A DNA stretch of 64,000 nt. Origin: Strigamia acuminata (taxonomy: Eukaryota; Arthropoda; Chilopoda; Geophilomorpha; Linotaeniidae). Position numbers and translations under genes: made by a program. Where the stretch lies: assembly GCA_949358305.1 (NCBI GenBank), contig OX442324.1, positions 2,407,501-2,471,500 on the forward strand, in the 5' to 3' direction. Below are positions 51,101 to 63,100 of the stretch, piece after piece. Positions within the stretch are counted from its first letter, which is position 1. Every line of letters starts with the position of its first letter. Under the pieces are notes generated by a model. That model searched no databases. It was not told the DNA's origin and saw only the letters and a list, made by a program, of their open reading frames with translations.

Positions 51101-54100
51101 ATGCCAAGAATTTTTTGACACAAGCATCTTGCATTGCGTCAGTTTTCTTGCATTGCGTCTAGTGTGAACACAAGTGTGAACCTATACTCTAGTTGCAGTC
51201 AAAAAGGCACTTTACAATCTGTAGTCCCAATGGTCGTACAAATTTCTCGAGGAAAAAAGGGGTTGCGATTGGAAAAAGTTTAAGAAAGCCTGATGTAGTG
51301 GAGGTTGGTTCATTTTGACACTGATCATTTCGTCGCCTCGGTCGACTTGGGCTGCTAACAGAATTGTTAATGCAGGAGGGCAAGTCCCCTACTCAATTTG
51401 CGCTCGCCGCGTCTTAATTGGTGAAAGATATCAAACTAATCCATTTTTCATCACCTGTTTTAGGCATTGCTTGGCCTACCGATCCCACTTTGTCGAAAGA
51501 GATGCCAGGTAGAGATACAGCTGCAGATACTTACGATTGTCGTATGAGACCGTGGTAAGTGAAACCGATTTCTAAAATAGGTTGTGGTTTTTCCAAGCTG
51601 GCAAAGCAGCAAGCAATGAGAATTCTTTGAGTGAAAATAATCATTTGTTTGCAGGTATATTGAAGCGGCTTCTTCGCCCAAAGATATAGTGATTCTTATG
51701 GACATTAGCGGCAGCATGAAGGGACTACGCTACGAAATTGCAAGACAAGTTGTAGTCAATATTTTAGAAACACTTAACCACAACGATTATGTAGCAGTTT
51801 TTAAGGTATGGATATCACACGTTTGTTTTCGAACTTAACATTAAATTAAATTAAATTAAATAAAATTAAATTGTCTAGTATTCGGTGGATTGCGAGAACG
51901 TCGTTAGTTGTTTCGGCGAAAGCCTCGTACCTGCTTATAGGGAGAATTTAGAGGTTGGTTGTCTTTCACCTCTGTTGATTGATTGATTGATTGATTTACT
52001 TATTTTATTTGTTAATTCTCTACAGTTAATCAAGGACGAAATGACAAGAATTGAAGACGAAGTTGCAAATAAGTCGGATTTAGGCGTCGCTGCTAAATTC
52101 GCCTTTGAATTGTTGCATAAGGTTTGTGGTTTGATTGAACACGGTGGTTTTTTATTTCTATAATTTTGTAATGTTCAGTACAATATGAGTGGCGAAGGAG
52201 CTCAATGCAACCAGGCCATTATGATCATAACCGACGGAGCGCCCGATTCCAACGAGGACGTTTTTATAACATATAACCAACCTCATCGCCAGGTTTGTTG
52301 TTTCGACACGGGACTAAATAATTGAATTTAAAATTGTAAAAAACAAAATTTGTAGGTGAGAATTTTTACGTATTTAATTGGCCGAGATGTAACTGAAGAT
52401 GCTCAGATGAAATGGATGGCCTGTCAACATAGAGGTTGAAATGAAAGTGCATTTTTTGCGTAATACGAATTTACATATTTAAATTGCACATTTGCAGGTT
52501 ATTATACACATGTAACAACGAAGGCTGAAGTGAAGGAACAAGTTGAGGTAAACATTTGAGGCGCTAAATCGTCGTCTAAAGAGCAGATTTGTCAAGGAAT
52601 TTTGTTTTAGAAATATATTCCGGTAATGGCACGTCCACTGGCCATTCAGCAAGTCCACAACTTTGTTTGGACTCCCGTGTACGCCGACATTGCGGTGAGG
52701 ATGAATTTGTTTGCGATTAGTTTGCAAGATTTTGTGTAATTGTTGGTTTTGATTTAGGATCCGAAAGTGGCTCGGTGGTTGTTTGAAATCCGGGAGCGCC
52801 GGAAGAGGAAACAGAGATTGCTGAGGAAGTTGCATCTGCAACAGTTGTACGGAGATGACGTGTTTCAGACGGATGAAAACGAATTGCTGAGCTTCAGCGA
52901 GGAAGAAGCGCACGGCTTGGAAGGGGAATTGTGGCCAGATGAAGACCTGTCACTCAATGTGAGTAGGGATTTATGCGTCATTTGCAATTTTCCGTGAATG
53001 TTTGAAATTAATAAGGGGAATAATGACTAAGCTGTGGGTTTCTTGTGTGTGGAGTTGTGCAATTGGTCCGGAAAGATTTGTTCGAATGAAGAAAGTGTGA
53101 TGAATTATGTTGATTGTAGGAAATTTGGTTTTGGATTCTCTTGGAGTCTTGGGGAGGGTAATTGTAATTCAAAACTGACTAGTGGTTACAGTCTGCATTT
53201 TTTGTTTGTTTTTGTGTTGGTTTTAGTATAGTTTGGGATGTATAATATTGAATCAAATGGGATTTTTTTCATTTTGAAGGTCAATCTTAGAATTTTTTGT
53301 TCAAATTTTACAAATTTTTGATGAATTTTTGACATTTTGGTTGGATTTTGATAAATGTTTTATGAATTTTTGACATTTTTGATGAATTTTTGACATTTTT
53401 GATGAATTTTTGTCATTTTTGATGGATTTTGATAAATTTTTGATGAATTTTTGATAAATTTATGATGAATTTTTGATAAATTTTTGATGAATTTTTGATG
53501 AATTTTTGATAAATTTTTGATAAATTTTTGAAGAATTTTTGATAAATTTTTGAAGAATTTTGATGAATTTTTGATACATTTTTGATGAATTTTGATAAAT
53601 TTTTGATGAATTTTGATAAATTTTTGATGAATTTTGATAAATTTTTGATGAATTTTGATAAATTTTTGATGAATTTTGATAAATTTTTGATGAATTTTGA
53701 TAAATTTTTGATGAATTTTTGACATTTTTGATGAATTTTTGACATTTTTGATGAATTTTTGACATTTTTGATAAATTTTTGCCATTTTTGATTAATTTTT
53801 CACGAATTTATATAAATTTAGCATGAATGGGTATACATATTTTGATTAAATTCTAACAAAATTTGATACTCCGCAAATTTTGTGCGGATTTCACCAATTC
53901 CCCTCGCGCAAATGCAAGATTTCGATTGACAGAAAGTCGTTTCACCGAACGCTTGTTGCACAGCTCAATGGCCATCACGATTACGACCGTGATAACTCAA
54001 AAACGCTTATCACATAGTCCTAAATTGGTATTCACAAGAGCTAGATTATAACTTTGGCATGGAAAATTGCAAACTATTCCCCAACATTGAATTGCTGATG

Positions 54101-57100
54101 AAATAATTCTAAGCAAACATAATTTTCCAGGATAAAAAGGAGACTTTTGAATCAATGGAAGTAAGTACGAATTAACGAAAAATTCACACGAGTTATTTAA
54201 CTGCTCGAAATGACCGGTTCGAATATTTAGATGTACGAATTACTCACCACTGTTGCCGTACCGGTTTTCAACGAATGTAATGTGGTGAGTTTGAATCTTA
54301 GTAAACTTTATGTGTTGTTGGACAGGGGGGGATAAAGAAAGATGTCTTTACACTTAAAAAGAAAAAAGAAAAAAGAAAAGAAAAGAAAAGAAAACAGCAC
54401 TAAATATACTAGTGTTACTTTGATTTTGGTTTTGATTTCTGTTTTTTAAATGATAATTCTCGTTTTTGGGTTATTCAACACTTAACATCAGATGACCACT
54501 GAAAAAGTGGAAATTAATGGCACCTTGACAGAACGCACTCAGGAGGTCAGACTCCTTCACATTGTTTATTTTAATTTTATTTATTTGTTTCATTTTTATT
54601 GCTTTTCCAATTCTTTCACTTCCATTTATATATAAGTAGATGATTTTATTTAAGTTTAAACACAGGTTTGAATAGTTATAAAATGGATCGAATAATTTAA
54701 TGCATTCAGTCAGTGTTTTGGTTTTTTTGCAGTTTTACTGTACGAGGTTCTGACGATTTAAATATAATCTAGACTTCTTAGAACAAGTTTTTGTAAACAG
54801 ACCATCGTCCAGAATCTGTGTGTCAGAGATTCGAATCTTTCATAGGATTCGGATGCGATTCGGAAAGATTTAGATGATTATTTTAATTAAAAGGTCGAAA
54901 ATATTTTAACTTTTGTCCAATTTACGACAAAAAATTCAAAATTTTTATAAAATTTAAAGTTTAGGAACGGGATTCGAGAGCCCATGTCAGAGGTTCGGTC
55001 TCCCTGGGAAGAGGCATTGTTGAGATGAAGTGACGTCATGAATGCCCTCCATCTTCAGTAGGTGCATTCAGTCTTTAAAAATCATTCGAAGAAGTGACTC
55101 GTAGTGAATTCTCCATTGAACACATTAAAAACTGAACTGAACTAAAAAGATGGCTACAATGGCCAATAGCAGGTGCAGAAGAGTCACTGCTATAGAAGTC
55201 AAAGAGGTGATTTCAATTCCTTAATCTTCTCATTTGAATTTTTTCAAGTACACACCTCTCGGAGATATGATGTAAAAAACGTCACATCCTGTTTGGAGAA
55301 GTCATTTCAGACAAATAAGTCGATTCGTCTTTTGAAGATTGAATGCACTTAATGACATAGGTATCGGGCAATTACCACTGTTAAGTGAACTGCGGAAACT
55401 AAAGCATTGAAATGCGGCTAATGTTTTTATGTATATGCACGTTTTGCTTTTCCATTTGCATGCAAACAAAGTGCAGAAAATATTATCTATAAAAAATACT
55501 TGACATTTGTTTTAAAATAGACTAAAAAAGCCGAATTGTTAGGAGTTGCTGGTACAGATGTGCCTATAAAACAAATTCTTAAATTAGCACCGCCATATAA
55601 GGTATGTGAATACTTATTAAGAAAGATTCTTTTTATTTTGTTTTATTTTTATTTTTATTTTTGTTTTTATTTTTTTATTTCGTATATTTTTGAATTACAA
55701 GTTAATGATGATTGCAGATTGGTGTCAATGGATACCCATTTATCATAACAAATCACGGGCATTTGATTTCTCATCCGGATTTACGCCCATTTGTAATGAT
55801 GAATTTGCATAAAGAAATTACAAATTGATCGATTTGTTTTCTTGTTTGGTTTTTTAAGCATAAGAAGTTACTTAAAGTTGGATACAGCAGTGTTGATATT
55901 TCTGATGTGGAATTTGGATTAGCCAATCATCAGCCTTGGGTATTAAATTCTGAACAAATATTTGCCATTGAAATTCTGTGTGGCTCGTCATAGTAATGTT
56001 TCGCGTTGTGCAGGAGAGAAATGGCAAATGATCACTTTGGTGGCAACGGTCCAATTCGGATTGATAGTCGATAAGAAACAATGCGAAATGGTGCTTTTTT
56101 TAGTGAAAACTGTGCAAAATATTGCTGTTTTTGGTAAAAACAATGCAAAAAATTGTTGTTTTTGGTAAAAACAATGCAAAAAATTGTTGTTTTTGGTGAA
56201 AACAATGCAAAATATGGCTGTTTATGGTGAAAACAATGCAAAATATTGCTGTTTATGGTGAAAACAATGCAAAATATTGCCGTTTATGGTGAAAACAATG
56301 CAAAATATTTCCCTTTTTTGTTGAAAACAATGCAAAATATTGCCGTTTTTGGTGAAAACAATGCAAAATATTGCTGTTTTTGGTGAAAACAATGCAAAAT
56401 ATTGCTGTTTATGGTGAAAACAATGCAAAATATTGCTGTTTTTGGTGAAAACAAGGCGAAATATTGCCGTTTCAAGGGCAATCGATACATAACTATGATG
56501 GGTATTACACACAAAAATTACTGCTCTGATCAAAGAATTTCAAGGAATTTCTATTTGAGTTGAAATGGAAAAATTTGGTCAAACTGCAGATGGTCTTTTA
56601 TTTGATGATCAGCACTAGTCTGCTAATCATCGAATGAAATTCTATTTTTGGAAAAATGTAATGTTTAATTTTAATTTGTTTTTATTTTATTTACAGGAAC
56701 GTGATACTGAAATTTTAATAGTAATGGAATCAAAATATCAATTTATTTTTGTTTTTAAGTTTGGTATTAGTGGAGACAAAAATATTGCATTTGTTTACAG
56801 CTTAGGAAAAATATGATTGATAGAAAGAAAAATGTAACCGGTCCTTTGAAAGTGAAAATCCATTACGACAACCAGGTAAAATTAAAATTAAAATTAGAAA
56901 ATTGATTAGTGATTAATTTCTTTTATTTAATTTCAATTTTAATTTAGAAACGAGTTTTTACACGCTTAAATAAATATTTCTATGCCCCAATCAACATGAC
57001 TCCATTCACATTTGGCATTGCAATTCCACAGCCTTATGGATCATTCCGAGTCAAAGCCAGCACAGACATAAACAAAGCAGATTTTAATGGTACAAAAATT

Positions 57101-60100
57101 GCGTGTTCTGAATTGTGTGTTCTAAAAATGTACAATATTTCAGTTGCATTGCTTTTTAAAAACGACAAGAAGTGGACGATCCATCCCGATTGGTTTGCTA
57201 GGAATTTCGAATAGCTTTAGTTTTGTCAAAGCGCAATGTTTCGTTACATTTCTATTGCAGGGTTTATTGTGAATACTTGTACTCTGAAAATGCCCAATAC
57301 AAAACACGCGAAGAGGAGCTGTACGAACATTTAGATCACATACAGAATTATAAGCGGGAAGATAAAATGCCACGCGTCAAAGACCCTCTTCCGTGGGATA
57401 AAAAATATCGTAAAATATTGGAACTGCGACTAAACAAATCACGAGTGTGGCTGAATGTTTTCATGTTTGCAAATTTCACGAATTTAACTTGTCAAAATAT
57501 GTTTCTGGTGTTTTTAGTGTTTCTATAAACAGAATGGGAGACGTAAACAGCCGTGAATCATCGTCAAAAACTGCTAAAACTGTAGCAAGTTGCTTATGCC
57601 AAATTCAAAATGTCAGGTTAGATCGGGGTTCGAATTTGAAATTGTTATAATGCTTCCATGGTGTAATTGTGCTGGAAGATTGGGCCGTAATAGAACGTTG
57701 GAAAAATTAGGTCAGATGATAACAAATGTTGTCCCTCACGCACAAAGCAATTGCAAGGTAACGTTAGAACATTGTAACATTATTGTGGACGGAGCCAAAG
57801 TGCATTATGTCATAATTTTCCAATGGTCTATTCGTTGATTTGGTGAAAAGGAAAGAATTTTCATTTCGTTTACTTGTAAAAATCTTGTAAACATTTATAT
57901 TTACCGGTATGCGTGGTTTACGCTTAAACCACTTTTCTAGAACTTATGATTTTCTAAAAGTCTAAGTTTTACAAATCTGAAATCAGTTGTTCACACTTAA
58001 GGTTAGTTTTGTACAAGTGTCATGACGTTTTAACTTGCTGTTGGCAGCCATTTTTTGTGAACGTCAGCCAAAAACTAGTCGCATGACACAATGGGGGCGT
58101 GTTTTGCAGTTGTGACGTCAAGTTTAAGAAAACTTTTCTTCAACTTGAGTTGTAGAAAAGTCCGCCATCTTGTTTTGAGTTCTAGAAAACCTGTGGTAGT
58201 GTGAACACAGGTTTTCTACAAAATTGGCGAGTTTTCTACAAAAGTGGTTTAGGTGTGAACAGGGCATTAGTCGTTTTTTCGTCTTCTGTTTAAGCAGTTT
58301 ACTGAAACACCAAAAACTATATAAACAGAAACTTTGAATGCAACTATTATATTTTGATATTAATTTGATATTAATATTAGTTCATTAAAAAAATGCAATG
58401 ATATTTGCAATCTTTCGTTAGTTTATGAGCTGCCCCTTTGCTTTTCTGCATTGCTTCGTAACCACCAAATTCGAAATATCTGCAGTAATTTTGAAAATAT
58501 TTACAAGCAGTGGAATTTCAAACAGGATATTTTCTACACGCTTTTGATTGTTTGGACTTAATTTGTATGAGATTCGCTTATTAATTGAATAATTTATTCA
58601 AAAACAATTAGCTGTCAACCAAAAAGATGACACTCGGACTAAGAACGAATATTATTGTAATTTTTTTATTCACTTTTTCTCGATTTATCTATTTTTCATG
58701 TTTTTTGTTTTGATTTTCTAAAGGTGATCGTGAATTAATAAATAATCTCATCTTTGATGCCACCATGACCAGTGCATTTGGGAAAACTCGCTCTATTCCA
58801 ACCGATATACAGGATCAAAATAAGTAAGTAGAACATGACCTGCTGAATGCAAATTCTGTAATCAATACTGGAAAGATAAAAGAAAATTTAAAAAAAAAAT
58901 TTTTTTTTTTGTTTTCAAAATAAATTTTTATCTTTTCAGTACATTTTTTAAGATACTGCAGGAGATAATTTAGGTGTGGTAAAAATAAATTCCAAATTTC
59001 TATTAGTTTATTACAACAACAAAAAATGCTAAAAATGGAGTTTATTTTTATCCGCCGGTTCCTATCCTAAAGAGTGGTTTTAACGTTGAAAAAAAAATAT
59101 TCCAATTTCTTTCTTGACACATTTTCATGTAGGTTTAGATCAATATAAAGTGTTGTAATTCTAATTGTATGTGCTTAATGATTTGTGAGGTAAAATGCAA
59201 TAAAAGCTAACCAGGATTTAAAGGTGAGTAACTTGTAGGTCTGATCAGGATGTGGTGAGTAAAACGAAATAATTGTAAAGTGTAATGTGTTTTGAATTCA
59301 TATTTCATGCATTGTTCAGTGAGAAAGAAATTGGAGTTTCTGATTTTAATATTTCGATTTGATATATTTGGATTTGTAAATTATGACATAATTGGTCATT
59401 GCATGGATATTTTTCCGATGATGAAGTGATTGGAACTGTCAATCTGTTGAATGGAACTGCAGAGTATATATTGGATGAGTTCCATACAATAAATTGACAA
59501 GCTCAGATTGCCCATTAGGCCTTTTATGTCCTGCTCCCGGTCTATATGTTGTAGGACGATGGTTTTTTTTTTTTTACTCTTTGTTGTGTTATTGATGTAT
59601 TTTGAAATGGTCAAACTGCAAAATATTTGCTGTAATGTATATGTAGCTATACGTATATATACAGTATAGAAGTTATATAGATGGTTAAAAAGTGCTTATC
59701 GTGTAAAAGCAAGAGCAATAAAAACAAAAACCATTCTTCTTATGGATTTCCAAGCAATCCTATCATCAGAAAACAATGGATTGATTGGATTGCTAAGATA
59801 TTTGGCCATGAGAATGTGTTGGTGAATCAAGGTCAGCCATTACGGATCCAACCTAAGCTTGGAACTAGTTCCGGGTCAACTGAACTAGAGAACTGACGTC
59901 GTCGTACTCCCACGATTCTTTGCCTTGTCAACATCCGACTTTGCGATTGTTATTAAACAATGATAAAGGCCTAAATTTTATTTTTTTTAACATGAAAAAT
60001 ATTTTTTTATTAGGCTCTATCAGAAAAAAAAATGAAACCCACTCAGTGAACTTGACCTTTAAAGGAAACATTTTTTAATTTTTTTTGTTTTTATTAGAAA

Positions 60101-63100
60101 TTAATAAAGAATGCTAAACAAAATTTTTAATCTTAATTTGAAAAGTACAACAGCTGGCATGCAGTGCTAGACACGCGAACTAACTTATACACTGCCACGG
60201 AATTTGAAATTCGTATCTCTGAAAGTTTGTAACTCGAATGTTCGTATGTAGGGAACTCACTGTACATGAATACAGGCCTGGAGTAAATAACAGGCGTCTG
60301 GCTCGGTGACTTTTAACTGTGGATAGGCTCGGGGTGGGGGGAAGATCAGGGGGTGCAACCCCCATCCTTCTTGTTAGAAGAGAAAAACATAAACAGCTTG
60401 AAAAGTATTGTTGCCAAAAAATGGCGACGAAATAACTGCTATGAAATGAAGAGACTCCAGGCATAACACTTCAGACTGCTTACAAGTTAGTGAGGAACTA
60501 GAACTAGAACATAAGTGGAAACAATCAAAATTGACTGCAGTTTCAATTAGTCCATTGCTTTCTGGACCAATTTAATTCATCAGCTTTATAGTTCCAACGA
60601 TTTCTAATGAAGAAAAATATTGCAAAACCAAAATGAAATGAGTTTAATCAATTACTGAAGTTCCAATCAATCAATTTCTGGACCTGTTCCTTCAACAGAT
60701 TGGCAATTTCAATCATCTGCGGTGACAGATTGAAGAAGTTAGAGCCTGTTTTATGGTGCCAACTTCCACTTGTGCTTGAATTGTATTACAATTTGCTGCA
60801 AGCAGTAGGATAAAGTGCTTGTTGCAAACTATGCTTAATTAGCGGTGTTCAATCAGTGGCTGCATTCAATAAGATGTTTTGAAAGTGTTATTGCTTAATT
60901 TTAGAGTGTGGTTTTTGGTTACTTCCGGTGCAAGTGTATTACATTTGTGTTTACAATTGTATTTTAGTGGTGTGGTAGAATACCACTTTAAAATTATTTT
61001 TAACTGCTTTAAGAGTAGTGGAAAATCATTTCTAACATCTGCCCAGAGAATGCACATTCTCGTTGGCTGGTTGCTGTGTTGATCCAACGGAAATGATCTG
61101 GCGGTGATAATCTCGGCCAATAATAACATCCTAAGAAATGAGTTGATCTTATACTCTGGTTATAAAAACTTGTGACAAACTCCCATTGGTTATTGACCTG
61201 TTTACAGCTGCTGCATCATGGTTACAAAAGCACAATGGAAAAATAGTTCAAAAAGTGCCAAAAGAGGACGTTGATCGAAAATAGCGAATGTGGTGGTTAC
61301 TTATCGCTGAGTCCGGTCTGTGTCGGGGTGTACAGTTTCGGTACCAGTTTGAGTCTGTTCTGGTTATTGTTCTGGTATAAATAGCGGGGTATTACTAAAA
61401 CTGGTGCAAAGGGTATATTTAGTGTTGTTACATTATATGGGGATATAATTTGATATAATTTTCCAGACATAAAAATGGCATTCAATACCCTGTATAATGG
61501 CTTTTAGTTTCGAATGAAAATTTTAATTAGTTACAGAGTGATCACATTTTCAAAATCGCAGGTTTCTTTGGTATAACCTCGTGTCTGTTTTTTCTGTAGC
61601 ACTTTAAATACATTTAGCTTTAAATATAATGGATATTTAATGTTTATGTGTATTTGTAAGTGGCTAATAATCGATTTTAGGGATATTTTATTGAATATTA
61701 AATGCAAATGGCCATTTTGAACTTGACCTCTTTTATATTGGTTGAGAAGGATTGTATAACCAGTTATTTTGTATGCTTGTGCTTGTAATAATATGTCCAA
61801 CTAATTGGAGTTTGTCACAAGTTTTTGTAAACAGTGTAGTAACAAACAGTGCACCTTGCAACGAACACATCTGCTCAAAGTGAATTAATTGTTAGTTGGA
61901 GCGCTGTGTGATCAGCGCCCTCTTTCAATAAAACAAACATGTTGTTTGATTTATCAGAAAAAAATGGAGCCGGTTCAGTTTGTTTTCTGCACATGCTCAC
62001 AAATTGAAAACGGCAATAGTAAACACTCTTTTTTGCACGTTGAGATATTTTCCATACAAGTCTAAAGTAGCACCGAAAAGACGACTTTTTGAATGCAGCA
62101 AAGTAAAACTTTGAATACAATAGTTAAAGCCACTCTGTACTACAGTTTCCCCTCAAGTGTAATGTTTGTTAACTAACCTATGCATTATTTGATACACAAA
62201 GTCCTCTACGTCTGCTCTTGGCTTTAATAAACAGGTAAAGTAATACACAGGGCCATTTAAGTAATTTCTATCAAAGAGATTTGTGAAAGTTGAATTTCAC
62301 AATCGAATAACCTTCACCTTCACCCAACTCCCAAAATCCAATTTTAATGTAAAATCATATTTCCTACATAATTTTTTTTTAGAATTAATGCTTTTTAGCT
62401 TTAGTTTTTATTTATTTTCTATTTTTTTATTATTATTTATTTATTTATTTCATTAAGAAAAAGGTTGGAGACTGAAAGAAGATAATTAAAATTAAATTCT
62501 GGAGTGAATTTTAACACTTGTTTCCATTTTTACAGTTCCGATTTTGCACGAAGACATGGAGTGACTGTGACATTCGTTGCCACGCGAAGTGGATTGACTA
62601 GATGGGAGGATTTAGAAGAGTTCAATACAAGCGATCCGTATGTGCCGTGTTTGTTTGTTATATTTAAAATTATCGCTTTTTATTTGTATTATTTTTTTTT
62701 CCTCTCTATTTTAAAATGATTTTTTGCAGACATTTCAGCCAAATGCATAACCGTGCAATCGATGAAGTGTGGTACAAACGTGCAGTGGAGCAATACATAG
62801 TGAACAATACGTCGTTTGTATTCTCTGTGCCGTTTGAAGCTTGTAATAATTGTCGATGGAAATGTTTGGGTTGAAATAGTTGATCTATTTTTAATTTTTA
62901 GATCGGAAAAATGATACATACGTAACAGGAAGTCATGCTATTTTTGTGAAAAGTAAAGAAGGGATTGCGCCAGCTGCTGTAGTTGGACTGCAATTTAAGC
63001 ATTCGTTATTTTTTGACACGTTCATTAACTTCACGTCAAATGTAAAAAAAAAAAAAAAAAAAAAAAAGTTTATTTTTTATTTTTTATTATTATTATTTTT

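Larger units (their letters stand above)
58824..62535 (+). other. alpha2/delta intron 27 (3.7 kb)
   Basis: Contains a THAP-like open frame and a Family A-related element. The remaining sequence shows nothing recognisable. Confidence 0.7.

Noticed and set aside
53360-53785. Minus-strand frames rich in IHQKFIKN
   Set aside because: Produced by the 20-21-bp array in intron 15, open in several frames.
56222-56533. Minus-strand frame with repeated [15 protein letters not shown]
   Set aside because: By-product of the 31-bp array in intron 21.
57410-57528. Extension of exon 26 to the in-frame stop at 57528
   Set aside because: A read-through end would truncate the protein; the phase-1 GTAAAA donor at 57410 restores the conserved continuation in exon 27.
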